Source of the DNA: Terebella lapidaria
Lineage: Eukaryota; Annelida; Polychaeta; Terebellida; Terebellidae
Direction: 5' to 3'
DNA length: 64,000 bases
Assembly (NCBI GenBank): GCA_949152475.1
Contig: OX424564.1
Coordinates: 5,580,001-5,644,000, forward strand
The notes beneath the pieces are model-generated. The model was given only the letters and a program-made list of their open reading frames with translations. It had not been told where the DNA came from and made no database searches. Below, piece by piece: positions 23,601-35,157 of the stretch. A program made the position numbers and the translations under genes. The stretch's first letter is position 1. Each line of letters starts with the position of its first letter.

Positions 23601-24629
23601 TCTCAGCAGGTGTCCGTACATCTCGCGAGAAAGAATAGGAGATCCTCCTCTAAAACGTATGAGGCTAAATGGAGAGTATTCGTACGTTGGTGTAACGGAA
23701 GGCGCATTGATCCGCTCTCTGCCCCTCTGAATGCAGTGCTAGACTTTCTCTGCTATCTCTTTGATAGGCTTAGTTTGAAGCCTACTACGATCGAGGGATA
23801 CAGGTCCATGCTGGGCCCTGTATTCCGTGCTAGGGGGATCGATTTAACTAATAATCGTATCCTTGCTGATCTCTTGGCGTCCTTTAGGACGCAAAGGCCA
23901 CGTGGAGTTCCTACTCTACCGGATTGGGACATGGCTTTTGTGCTATATTGTCTTACTAAAGCACCTTGGGAGCCTCTCAAGGAAGTTTCCTTGCAGAGGT
24001 TAACTCTTAAGACTTTCTTGCTAGTTATGCTAGCAAGTGGTCGAAGACGCTCAGATGTCGCGGCGATCGACGTATCGCGAGTCGCATTTGGCGCGGATGG
24101 GTCCGTTTCCTTATACCCAGTACGTGATTTTATGCCTAAAACACGTGCTGCAGTTGAGGGCGGGAAAGAGTTCTCCCCTATCGTAATTCCGTCACTGGGC
24201 GGTTACGTAGGACGGAATGAGCCGGACGCTCTATTGTGTCCGGTAAGAGCGCTGAAAATCTACATCGATCGTACCAGATCGATCAGGAAAGATCGCAAGC
24301 GATTATTTATTTCCTATCAGCCTAACAGGGCTACGGATATCTCCACAGCTACACTATCCCGATGGGTGAAGGTTGTAGTGAGGACTGTCTATGCGGAATC
24401 AGGTGCTGACGATCGAGTCACTTACAAAATATCGTCCCACCAAATCCGACACATCTCGATGTCTTTGGCGGCCAGGTCGAATATTCCGTTGGAATATATC
24501 GTGAGGGCTGGAATGTGGACTAATTCTACGACATTCATCGGGTTCTATCTGTCCAATGCTGCCGAACTTCAGGACCAGTCGTCCAGATTTAGACTGGGTC
24601 CGCTGGTCGTAGCGCAAGCTGTTGTTTGA
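23600..24629 (+). CDS. DIRS-b tyrosine recombinase
   Basis: N-terminal SAM-like part (SSSKTYEAKWRVFVRWC), then the catalytic domain with the Arg of ASGRRRSDVAAID, the H-x-x-R of SSHQIRHISMS and the Tyr of FIGFYLSNAAE. It ends about 300 bp before the internal complementary region. It is as long as the recombinases of DIRS-a and DIRS-c. Confidence 0.86.
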
Positions 24630-24929
24630 ACCAGCTGGACAGAAAAGTCTTGGTTTTAACGTGCACGTGTATATAAGCAACACTTTGTGTTTGTGTTTGA
24701 GTTCTTTATGATTACGGTCTCAAGTAGAGTTCCGTTTTCCACCGATGGGTGAAGAAGAAATTCGTGCATGTCGGAGGCAAGCGATCGCACCGCTAGGTGA
24801 GTATCTTTATTATATTACTAAAGATATATCGAAAATGTAGCATTTTAGCGATTCGCTTGAAATCAAGACTATCGTCTGTTTTCATGACTCTCTAGCACCT
24901 ATGCTCCACCGCCTATCCTTTGATTCTAA

Positions 24930-25309
24930 GGAGCATGTAGTAGTTTAGATTGGTGATGTATAAAATAAACTTCCCAAATTTTAATTGTAAATTTGCCGTT
25001 TATTGTTATTACTCACCTCTAAACTACTACAGTAAAGGCCCTCCCATCCATCCCCGCCAGTTGTGTGCTAGGGGCTTCCTTTTGTCGTTTTTTGGACAGA
25101 AAAGTGAAGCTTCTGCGCAGCTGCGCGCGCATATGCGCGGCGGTTTTGGCGGCAAAAGGAGCGCTCGAGTCATGCAGGCAGACGATCGTGCCTTGCTTTC
25201 AGTACGCGAATTTCTATCCAGAACGATCCAAAGGATCGAAAAGGAGCATGTAGTAGTTTAGAGGTGAGTAATAACAATAAACGGCAAATTTACAATTAAA
25301 ATTTGGGAA
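24930..25309 (+). repeat. DIRS-b right terminal region with internal complementary region
   Basis: From left to right: complement of the left terminus (24930-24970), complement of the outer right terminus (about 24971-25034), a short unique stretch, complement of left positions 17790-17942 (25092-25260), then the outer right end. The internal region therefore equals the complement of the element's two ends joined head to tail, the DIRS-1 arrangement. Confidence 0.88.
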
Positions 25310-25623
25310 ATTTTTAATTAGTTTTCGTCGGTCAGAAATTTATGGCAAAATCCATAACTTTCCGCCAGTATCACTTTGATTCTACATGTAAGCCTAAAGG
25401 AGAATTTTTATCTGACCGGTGTAGCCTTTACCAGACCAAAGAAATTTTTTCAATTATCAATCATGGTAAACTGCACACGGTGGGAAAAGAAAATGTTTTT
25501 TACCCACCAGGTCCAACTTTGCAACCCCTGCTGACTGCTGTGGTGTCACCTTCCAAACAAAGTCTGCCAAAATTCAAATGAAGTGGCTTATTAGCGTAAA
25601 TCTGTTCTATCTGATCAGCCCTG
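25310..25623. other. short intergenic stretch with an unassigned open frame
   Basis: Lies between DIRS-b and the hAT target site. It contains a 79-codon plus-strand frame (25342-25581) that starts MAKSITFRQYHF and ends SPSKQSLPKFK. It has a coding-like composition but no domain I recognise; it could be an exon of a diverged transposon or chance. Confidence 0.3.
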
Positions 25624-25947
25624 CCTATTGCCAGTGTTTTTGCTGGGGGTTAAAAGGGTCAGGACAACTGTCCTGAAGAGTTTGAAAATTTCAGGACACT
25701 CAATAGAAGTTCAGGACAGTAAGGCCACCAGAGGTGGCCGCCCTAGCGGTCTGGGGGTTGGGGGGGCGCCGTAAGCCCCCCTGAAAAAATTTTCAAATAC
25801 CTTCTCTGAGAGCCATTTTAGGCCACTCTAAAGACATAATTAGTGGAATTTCTTCTTTGAGAATGTGTCATTAATTTCTCAATATTACCATTTCTGAGTA
25901 AAAACACTGATGTTCAATGTTGTGTTGTTGAATATGAGTTAACTTAA

Positions 25948-27023
25948 AGGGTATATATCACGGAAATTGGAAATTGGTTTTCGTTGTGTACGTGAAAGCA
26001 CTATTTGAACCGAACAGAATGGTTTCTACAGCATATTGATATCATGATTCCTTCCAAAGTTATGACACTTTAAACATGTACATATTTACTGAATCTGACA
26101 ACAGAGTCTGACAGCTAATTAATATGCAAATGAGATGTATGACGTCATTGACAGACTGTTTTTTAATTAGGCATTTTTAAATGGAATAATGAGACCGTTT
26201 GTATCCATATTTGTTCACCAAAACCCATTTTTTATGCCTTTTAGTTAGAATAATCAGAGATTTCAAGGAATTCGCGGTTGCCATGGCTACCATTGGTCTG
26301 GCTGGGCCCTTAGCAACCATGGTTGCTAAGGTCAATATCTAATTAAAAACAAGATATACATGTGTGAAACCATTTCAGACAATAGAGTAATGACAATATA
26401 TTGAGGAATATATCATCAAAATGTCTGAACACAACCCTTAGCAACCAATACAGGCTTGGGAAACCAGTAGTAATGGTACCATTCATTTGTAATGGCTCTA
26501 AATGTTGGTGATTTCTCAGGGCTGTATCGGTTGCTAAGTTGTGTTTTTGATGTATTTGTTGATCAATTCCACAAAATATAGTCACCACCCTGTTATCTAA
26601 ATTGGTTTGATACTTTCATATCATGTTTTAACTTGAATACCAGCCTTAGCAACCTGGTTGCTAAGGGCCAAATCAGCCCATTGGTTGCCATGACAACCAA
26701 AATTTATATACACTCACTGATTATTCCTACTAAACGTTATATCTGATGAGTTTCGGTGACCAAATATGAGCTTAAATGCCTAATTGTGACACGTTAAATC
26801 GCCTAATTAAAAAGCAAGCTGTCAATGATGTCACACATCTTATTTGCATATTAATTAGCCGACAGATTTTTCAAGACTGTCTGGAGAAATTTGCCGGATT
26901 TTCAATATTAAAATAGCTATAACTTTTTAACAAATCGAGATATCAACATTCTGTAAAGACTTCTACTCAGCTCAACGAGTGGCTTCAAATAAGCTGATGT
27001 CATATTTTCGTGATATATACCCT
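25948..27023. mobile_element. TTAA-flanked foldback MITE
   Basis: TTAA is duplicated at 25944-25947 and 27024-27027. The ends are AGGGTATATATCACG on the left and its complement on the right. Much of each half is complementary: ATTAATATGCAAAT on the left pairs with ATTTGCATATTAAT-type sequence on the right, and TTAGCAACC/GGTTGCTAA segments lie near the middle. The element is therefore a long imperfect palindrome of about 1.08 kb with no protein. TTAA targeting suggests mobilisation by a piggyBac-type transposase. It lies inside the hAT element. Confidence 0.8.
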
Positions 27024-27085
27024 TTAACTTGCATTACCACACCAGAAACAAACTATTGAAGCATTTGAAACACAAACGGTTTTAT

Positions 27086-27440
27086 TTATTTTCCGAACAT
27101 AACTCGCGGTTTGGCCTGTTTCCAGACCTTGATTGCTGCACAAAAGTCAAACTTCTCTTTGCTTTTGCCCTCCAGTTTTAGCCTCATGAGCATGTCCAAT
27201 GTCTCTGGCAAAAGTTTGTTTCTCAGTGGAGATAGCAGCTGAGTCTGGGTGCTGAAACCCCGCTCACACCCTGCTGTATGGACGGGGCATGTGAGTGCCA
27301 AGTGCACAAGCTTCTCTAGGTTCGGAAACTCTCCTTTATGGTAGGCGATGATTTGTTGCCAGAGTGATACCAGAGACGTCTTGGCAACGAAATACTCTCG
27401 TGCAGCAGTTGTGCGGCTGGTGCCAGCAGGGAAATGCTGT
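27086..27440 (-). pseudogene. hAT transposase C-terminal (dimerisation) fragment
   Basis: The minus-strand reading runs from about QHFPAGTSRTTAAREYFVAK through IIAYHKGEFPNLEKLVHLAL, then TCPVHTAGCERGFSTQ and NKLLPETLDMLMRLKLEG, to a stop at 27086. The block with CERGFST and LRNKL, followed by LDMLMRL, is the hAT-type C-terminal dimerisation region as seen in animal ZNF862-like and other hAT-derived proteins. The catalytic core and zinc-finger parts are absent, so this is a relic within the 25632-27779 element and not a host gene. Confidence 0.8.
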
Positions 27441-27787
27441 TTTTAGATACTCGTGACGTCATGGCTCGTTGCTTAACCAATCAGGAAAGCCGACTCAGTG
27501 GCGTTCGGTAGGGGCCGAATTTCCGCGAAAATGCACGATGATAACCGAAGCCGAATGGAACTATCCAATCAAATCATTCGTACTGTCACGAAATGTGAAC
27601 AAGATGTCAGCCCCCAGGATTTCAATTCTCGAGAGAGTGAACGTTTACTATCAATAAATTTGGGTTGTTGAATATTTATTACGATAAATTTTACATAGAT
27701 TTTGATCGGACACATGTCCTGCCAGTTGAAAATATCGTCAGACACTTGTTAAAATGACCGACCCTCATCAAAAACGCTGCCTATTGC

Positions 27788-27969
27788 ATACACTGCACTA
27801 CTATTTTTGTTGCTTGTGTAATTTGTCGCCTATTGGTATCTGTGTTGATCTAAATCTGGAAACATAGCCAAATTTCTTCTCCCACAAGGAGGATTCATCG
27901 TGGTAATACACTAGATATTAGTGTAAACGGACAGTGCAGTCTTCATTTGTCGCTCCGCAGCCCTCCAAA
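27788..27969 (+). other. upstream region and 5' UTR of the HP1BP3-like gene
   Basis: Short AT-rich stretch between the hAT target duplication and the start codon. No TATA box is obvious at a fixed distance. The hAT insertion ends under 200 bp from the start codon, so it probably lies in or beside the promoter or a 5' intron. Confidence 0.4.
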
Positions 27970-30900
27970 ATGATGCCTCCGAAGAAGTCTAAGGCTGCGC
28001 GCAAGGCTGTGGACGAGGTTCCGAAGAATGACGAGGATGCCAAGAAAGACAACGACGGAGACCAGAAGGAGGTCAATATATTCCGAGTGCAGGTCGTAGA
28101 AGGCAAGAGGGCCAGGAGTGTGCCAGCCGGCGAGTCAGGACTCAATCAGTGGTCAGTAATGCTTTCATTTTGATTTGATGATAAATAATGTTATATACGA
28201 GCTGTTGTGCTTTTCTCTCCTATGTACTTGATGTAGATCAGTATTCCTGTGATTTGAAACACTGCCTTCTCTAATATTTGTGTTATGCTGCAGGCTCAAG
28301 GACAACATCGAGGAGAAAGAAGGTCACAACGTGGTTGCCATGGACGCGTACGAGAACTACGTCAGCTCGTGTGTGTCTCAGGGGTCGTTTGCCGTATCGC
28401 AGTATGAGTTCTTTAGGGTTGGTATTTATACATTTATCCATTGCCATACCGATGCTTTTGGGTAACCTTATCTTGATATATCATCTGATAGGTACAGGTT
28501 TTAACTGTTTTAGTGGTGAGTATGTAATAACTAGTTCTGTTGGTCTTGTTTGAGGATGGATATCTAGTGTCATTGTGGCTGAACAATGATATACTTGTAA
28601 TCCTGAGCTAGCTTAAGCAATCTCTGATCCTATGTTTGTCCAAAAGGCTCTGAAGAAGGAATTCCCAAAGGGCTCATCTATCAAGGAATCCTCATCCTAC
28701 TTCGCGCTGATCCGGGTCAAGAAAGCCAAAAAAGACGATGGAGAGTCCAAAAAGAAAGCCAAGACTGGTCCCAAGATCAGCATGAAGGAAGTGGTCACTA
28801 CGGTGATACATAACATGGGCAACCCTGTATCCTTTCAAAAGTACCAAGTACTCCTACAGTACGTTGCTGTATTTTGCATGTCAGTAAGAAAATGATTGTG
28901 ATGTCTCCTGGTCAGCTTTCCAACCATAGCCTTTATTTTGCTACCTCCAAACTGGACGTTTGCAAAATAATAAGCATTTTCAGAGGAAATTCACAATCCC
29001 ACGTTTCCTAAAACACGAATACCCATGAGTTGAGAGGACAATAAATTAATTTTGATGTCAGTGTCTTACCATACATTTGTTGTGTTGACCCTAACTGTGC
29101 TGCCAGAAGCGTGGTTTGATGTTCAACACCCTGAAGACCCACGTGGCGGCCCAGTGCCCGGCTCTACAGCTGGACAAAAGGCCAAAGTTCCTTCTCGCTT
29201 ACCTCGAGAGATGTGTGCGATTCGGCTCAATGGAACTAGTGAGTACATGTAGAAAATCAGGCTTGGGACTCAATCAGCATTACTGATGTGTAAATATTTT
29301 GTTAACATCGCCTTCTCCTACAAGTAGAGGCCCATTTTCACCATTTCCAAGATGGGCTATTGGGCTATGATATCTGTGGCAAGAACTGACCTCATTGACA
29401 TTGTGTATTAAGAAACCATAGTGTTCTTGTATGTTTTGCTCATAAAAAGTTTGCTGATACTGTTCTTGTATGTTTTTCTCATAAAAAGTTTGCTGATACA
29501 ATATTGTTTCCAATGTACAGGTGAGGGGTATCGGGCGCTGCGGCTTGTACCGACTGCCGGGACCTGCTGACGAGGAGGAGGAGGAGCAGGAGGAAGAGGA
29601 TACCAAGAAAAAACCCAAAGAGAACGGAGAGGTCAACGACGAGGGAGACGACAAGGTACCCTGTATTCCTGGTAGAGAGTAGAACCCTGACTGAACCCGC
29701 ATCCCAAACAGTTTCGTGTTTACCGCTGGAATTAATGCAGTTCCAATGCATGCTTTTATAAGTGTATAACCTGAACTAAGAACGTTAGTATGTGACTTCT
29801 CTCTTGTAGGAGGGTGTCACTCAGTTGTTCAGCTCAATGAGCGTTGATAATGTTTGTGTCATTTTGCAGAAAGAAGAAGAAGAAAAGAAAGAAGATGAAG
29901 ATGACAAAGAAGGAGGAACATCTAAAGATGAAGAAAAAGAAGAATCCAAAGAAACCAAGAAAAAAGGCAAAGGCAAAGCCAAAGATGGCAAGAAGAAGAA
30001 GAAGAAAGGTTTGTCGTAATTTGCATGAATGGTTCGACTGGAGAAAGTTAACACCTGGAAATTTGTCTCGGATTCGGGCATGAAAAAATATAGAATGGGG
30101 TGGAAACTTGAAACAAGTTTGTCGTAAATCTGGATACTAACATTGGAGCATGACTGACTTTACCATGCCTGCTCTGTGTCCCCCCGACAGCCGCCACATC
30201 CAAGCAGTACCGGTCGTTTGTGATGCACAGTGACCCCCAGCGTGTGGAGGACGCCTTCTCCCTCGCTATGACGTACATGGTCGAGCCGAAGGAAGCCTCC
30301 GTGCAGAAGGTCCGCAAGTACCTGGAGGACTATTACATTGATGAGGTGGACATCGAGAGGTGAGGAGACAGATCAGATGGTAACTCGTTGTTCAGGTGCA
30401 CAGGCTGGCATCATTCAACTTTTCACTCGTAGGAGACTAAATTAAATTTTAAATTAACACTTGGACCTTTTCATTGAACTAGTGGACTAATGTGTTCCCG
30501 CAAAAATCTTGTATTTTGTTCAGAGCTGGATGCATTACATGATTTAAAAGGCCATATAGGACAGTCTTTTGTGGTAGGATTACTTGAAAGGTGGTCCCAG
30601 AAACAGATTGCTGTTATCGTTTAGCCAGGTTTCTTCACGATGTGTTTCACAATGTGTCTGTTGTCAGTCTGCGTGAGTGTCTGGAGAGTGGCAATGAGAA
30701 AGGTTACTGGGAACTTGTCCACGGCCAGGGAATAACAGGACGATACAGGCTACTGATGGACGAATTTGACCCCACCGCAGGTAATCAGCTGGGCCTTACT
30801 GGGGCTTGATGGTACACTAAGCTGTTTCCAGAACTTATGTTTGAACTGCCAGCTATTCGCAGTGCTTCAAGAGCATAGGAGTGTTGTCTTGGGCATTACA

Positions 30901-32422
30901 AATATTGATCAGTTGGCAAAAAATGTCCCGATGTAGCAGTAATTGATGGAGTGTGTTGCTGTAGCGTTGTGTGTGTTGTTTTCAGACGATGACTTGACAG
31001 GTCAAATAATGAATGCTCTTGTGGCCTGTACGGAGCCGAAGCAATGTTCGGCTGCACTACTTAAGGCGTATCTGATTGAGTACCACCCAGAGTTCAAGAT
31101 TGCGGAGAAGCCTCACCTCTTCAAAAGGGCTCTGGAGCGAGGTCTTAGCAAGAAAGTTATTCTGTAAGTGTGCAGAACTTCCTTGTAATGTTGTATTCTC
31201 GCACTCTACTACGTGCCTGCCATTATGAGTATAAAGCCGGGAAAAACCCGTTTCGCACTCAAATATGAGTGGCGGCTGTATGCTTCTTTAATTGTAACGT
31301 TTTCTTAGAAATGAAGGAAATGTTCGAGATGGGTTTATCTCAGCATGAGTCTCAGAATCTGGACTGAGCCTTTAGGCATATCATGTTCACAAATTAAGTA
31401 GAATCAGTAAACTTAACTATATATATTTTCCAGAAAAATAAACAAGTGCTAAGCTTCTCTTTGTTTGTCAAGTATAGCTGTTATCTAACCTGTTCCTCCT
31501 CAGCCGTCTGTCTGGTATCGGAGCGAGTGGATCCTTCCAGCTCTACGACCCATTCACGCCGACGCCGCTGATCCTGAAGGGTGAGGACACGGAGTCTGAT
31601 TACGAGTCCGAGTCTGAGGGGCCGGGGAGAGTCCGGCCAAGCTGGAAGGTTGCCGATGACGAAGGTCAGGGCTATGGACAATTCCATATCTCCACCTTTC
31701 AGGATGCCTACAAACCACGGCCCAGCAAGCGCCGCGGACACGGACGTGAGGCCTCTACAGGGATCAAGGATGAACCAGCGGCCAATAAAGTGTCTAAGCT
31801 AAGTCGGTTCCGAGCTACCAGTGCTCGAACTGGTCGTGGGAAGAAGAAAGTGAAGCACGCCAGTTCTGAAGACGAAGCACCTCAACGTAAACGGTCGACG
31901 AAGTCAACTGGACGCATGTCGCCACGGAAACAAAAAAGGAAGAGTTATGCAGTGGTGGATAGCAGTAGCAGCAGCAGCCACAGTGAGGATGAGGATTCTG
32001 GGGACGAAGCTCCACCTCCGCCTAAACGTGCAAGACCTCCGCCAACCGCACGCAAGCAACTCGTCAAAAAAGACAAAACGCCTGCCAAGAAGAAGCCCAC
32101 GCCTGCTAAGAAAGGCAAGGTGCGGACGGCACCACCGGCTCCCGAGTCGAGTTCCGATGAGGACGAGGGATCTGGTGATGAGGCAACACCGCCAGCTAAA
32201 CCCGCAGGGAAAGGTGGGAAAACTCCCAGACGGAAAACTGGTAAGGAGACTCCTCGTAGTCAGGGCAGACAAACCCAACAGAAGTCAGCCCGAGGCATGT
32301 ACACTGAAGCCTCCACTGACGAGGATGAATTTGATGACGAGGATGCTCCACCCCCGAAAAAGTCACCCAGCAAAACTCCTGTCAAGAGCGGGAAAAAAGG
32401 CAGGAAAGGACGAAGAAAGTGA
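27970..32422 (+). CDS. HP1BP3: HP1BP3-like linker-histone-domain protein, 10 coding exons
   Basis: Exons read as 27970-28151, 28294-28417, 28647-28826, 29107-29238, 29521-29655, 29870-30008, 30191-30359, 30668-30780, 30986-31163 and 31504-32422; all introns are GT-AG and the sum is 2271 nt, 756 residues plus stop. The start ATG (AAAATGATG) follows a strong -3 A. Three H15 (linker histone H1/H5 globular) domains lie at about 140-220, 300-391 and 393-478, ending LVRGIGRCGLYRL, LVHGQGITGRYRLL and LSGIGASGSFQL. VEPKEASVQKVRKYLEDYY and CTEPKQCSAALLKAYL match human HP1BP3 repeats 2 and 3 as I recall them. Residues 220-297 form an acidic/Lys linker; 480-756 is a basic tail with Ser/Asp/Glu patches. 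HP1BP3 is a nuclear protein that binds HP1 and nucleosomes and helps compact chromatin. Residues 57-120 (NQWLKDNIEEKEGHN, then EFFRALKKEFPKG) resemble an RFX-like winged helix, an extra domain not in human HP1BP3. Total length exceeds the human protein (553). Confidence 0.9.
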
Positions 32423-34613
32423 GGATGAAAAAAGTGAGGAAATGAAGAGCGGTTGTTGTTGCTCTTTTGCCAGTACACAAACTGTAAATTTGGGAATATA
32501 TCTCAAATATCCCCAAGTTAAATATCAAAATATTGAATATAGTTTACTTGCGTAACTCGGAAAACAGTACATCTAGTTCGTAAAGAGGTCCATATCATTG
32601 CTTTGTGTATTTTTCATCCGCAGTGTTTCATGTGCAATCGATGGTGCATTTTGTTAATATACATTTTTGTTAATATACTTCAAAAGATGTGTGAACTGTA
32701 AACTGTACATTTTTGAGAAATTCAGAAAAAATTTATCCGACAAAAATATATAGTGCTGTTTTGGTTTTGTGTTTATGCTCACTATGGCAGCACTGTAACT
32801 CATCATCAAGATTTTTGAGTATGATTGTTAATGATTTGGAAAGCAAAAATATTTCAAAAATTACTGAAGATGTGTATCATTACATAATAGTTTCGTTACT
32901 TGTTTGCCAAATTCTGTGGGAAGATTGTTTCCGTATGAATATTGTTTGTTTTATATATATCGCTGAATCATTGAAAAATATACTATTAAGAGCTTATCAC
33001 CTATCAGGTGGAAATCTGCAATGTCCGAGTGTTGCGACACGCAGATTTCCTGATCAATATTGTTGATGTTTGCTGTTTTCTTGCAGCACTGTGAAACATG
33101 CAGACAAATCTTGGTTATTGAAATCATGGAATCTTCATATACAAGTTGAATATATATTTTGAGGAAAATCTATAGCTATACATTACTGGGAGATATTTTC
33201 CCTTCTGCCGTTGAACTAAGGATTTGTGTCGGTACATTTGTCATGCGTATGTACCATGGCAAAGCGATTGTAGAGTTTGCTTCTTTACTGTTGTGACGTT
33301 GGCTGTATCTATACTAATGCATTATTTTTGCTGTTTTAAAACACTAGCATTGTATGAAATTTTATCTGTACAATTTTGAGGTATACATGTAGAACTGTAA
33401 CTGATATTTTGACTTCATTGATAGCAGAAACCCAAAAGCATTGGATTCCTCTCGATAAGTAGTCCACAGGTACATGATAGACATGTATACGTATTGCTGC
33501 TGCTTCAAGTTGCATTAAAAGAAGTCGCAACTTCAAGCAAGAGACTGTACTGGCTCTGCCTTCGAGGTGGGTTGTCCTATTGTCACAAAGCCTGTCAGCA
33601 GAACAAACAAGCTTTCTTATATTGAGATAAATGTGCATCATATTGGTTCCATTACAACAAGCCAGGCATTGAGGCTTTTATTTCAACAATACACGATTTA
33701 TACATGATATATGGTATTACTGATTCATCATAGTCCTGTTATGTACTGCTATGTCTCTTGAGGTTTTGCTGTGGTGTCGATGTTCTAGTTTTAGTTCTTT
33801 GCTGAGTAGCCTGATGGCGCTGTGTTTTGTATTTGATCAGTGTGATTGTTGCTTTGCTTCTCGACAGTAGTTATATAACCGTACAATGTATCCTGTACAG
33901 AAAGTTCCTGAGCGGAGGTTTATTGCTTATCGGCCCATGTCGCACATTGTGTTCTTTTGTACAGAACAATCATGCCTGTAGTATTATTAATACACATACC
34001 AGCATGGTCGAGTGGTCTCCTGCCCTCTATATATAAATTTAAGAGATGCCAGCGACAAGGTCTTTAGTGGTTTCTGTTAAAAAGCCTGCTATCTGCTGTC
34101 GCAGTACCCTTATGTCAGTTGTAACTCAAAGAGTTCAATATAAGTGAGATACCCCAGAACCTCTAAAATTGTGACATACATGAACGACGAGTATATACTC
34201 AATGAGGGAAATGGCCTTTCAGCATCGTCAGTCACCGGTTTTCGGGGAGTCGGTCGTCTTAATAATGTTCATTTATATATCGCTAGTTCAACAATGTGGC
34301 TGGCCGCTGGAAGCGCTTCGTCTTACCCACATTGAACTATTTGGTTAGAACCTGTAGCATGTCTTCTGGTGGATGAATGGATTCAAGCCACTTACACTGC
34401 CATGTGTGTCCGGAAAAATTGGTTTGTATCCATGGTAACGTGGATATTTTACGACTGTCCCTGGATCTTAACAGATGTTGTTTGTGACTGTATACGTATG
34501 ACTTTTTTTGAAATGTGTATATCATATACTTTAAGAAGAATATCTGTACATTTTGATTTGTGAATAACTCTATATTGTAGAATGTAGACAATAAATATTA
34601 TACTGTGTTTGGT
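32423..34613 (+). other. 3' UTR of the HP1BP3-like gene
   Basis: About 2.2 kb of AT-rich sequence after the TGA at 32420-32422, with no exon-like frame and no recognised repeat, ending at an AATAAA and a run of A. The length assumes a single 3' UTR with no earlier poly(A) site. Confidence 0.6.
34590..34595 (+). terminator. polyadenylation signal AATAAA (HP1BP3-like gene)
   Basis: AATAAA about 20 bases before an A-run near 34616. It is the best candidate signal downstream of the HP1BP3-like stop codon. Confidence 0.6.
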
Positions 34614-34619
34614 ATAAAA

Positions 34620-35109
34620 AAAAGGGTTTTTCTTTCGTGCGTATCCTGGTACTTAAGTTCAAATTATGCCTAAAGCAGAATCTGAATTTTCACAAAAGAT
34701 GTTGAAGGGTGCGAATTCAAGTTCCAAGAGGTAGTCTGGTGTCGGAAGTCAAAATGTGTCGGGATTATCATCGGTTATCCATGAAAAAGCTCTTTTGCCA
34801 GATGTCTGTTTATACATATTATTCCAAAGTTGCGGAGGCGCTGCTGGTATGGGACGATGAACCATTTTGGGGGTCCTCGGTGTGATCAATTATGGGCGAG
34901 ATAGTTAACATACAAATGTAAAGGGCTATAATCATAGACAAATGATGACTATGCATGGATGCAATTACAGTTTTGTCTCCAGAAGATCAATTCAAATTAT
35001 AGGACAAACGTAATTTTCAAACTCGAAGTGTATTGAAGTCAAATTCGAGGTAACCATGAGATCCGCCGAATGTGACTTCCTTGTATGACCACAATACAAA
35101 CATATGTTA
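34620..35109. other. intergenic, nothing recognised
   Basis: No exon, RNA gene or element end seen between the poly(A) site and the first family A repeat. Confidence 0.4.
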
Positions 35110-35157
35110 AGTTACCGGACCTTTGGTCGAATTACCTATTGTCATGGCATCCGTCCA
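35110..35157 (+). repeat. family A, 5' end fragment interrupted by a second hairpin element
   Basis: A degenerate family A 5' hairpin (AGTTACCGGACC...GAATTACC) and the start of the CATGGCATCCGTCC box, after which family B sequence begins. Confidence 0.6.

Larger units (their letters stand above)
17754..25309 (+). mobile_element. DIRS-b: DIRS retrotransposon with both ends present
   Basis: Second DIRS element, with Gag-like, RT-RNase H and tyrosine recombinase regions. The ends are set by complementarity: the left end (17754, GTTTATTTTATACATCACC) is the inverted match of 24930-24970, and the outer right end (to 25309, AATTTGGGAA) is the inverted match of about 24971-25034. The left 17790-17942 and the right 25092-25260 are complementary with no difference seen by eye, so the insertion is young. 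It belongs to a different lineage from DIRS-a and DIRS-c: its RT box reads HYIDDWL and its coding DNA is rich in GATCG. It carries a large internal direct duplication in the polymerase half and is broken, with at least one break. Confidence 0.92.
25632..27779 (-). mobile_element. hAT DNA transposon, defective, with 8-bp target duplication
   Basis: The target duplication CCTATTGC is perfect at 25624-25631 and 27780-27787, the 8-bp length of hAT insertions. Terminal inverted repeats are CAGTGTTTTTGCTGGGGG on the left and CAGCGTTTTTGATGAGGG (complement) on the right. The only transposase remnant is the C-terminal dimerisation part on the minus strand (27086-27440). A TTAA-flanked foldback element (25948-27023) sits inside. 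The left side has the low-complexity patch GGGGGTTGGGGGGGCGCCG near 25755. The copy cannot encode a whole transposase; hAT enzymes are usually 600 residues or more. Confidence 0.88.

Noticed and set aside
25342-25581. 79-codon frame as a small host gene
   Set aside because: Coding-like composition, but no domain, splice support or neighbour supports it; left as unassigned.
29280-30081. Several Ser/Phe-rich minus-strand frames over HP1BP3-like exons
   Set aside because: Antisense shadows of the Glu/Lys-rich exons.
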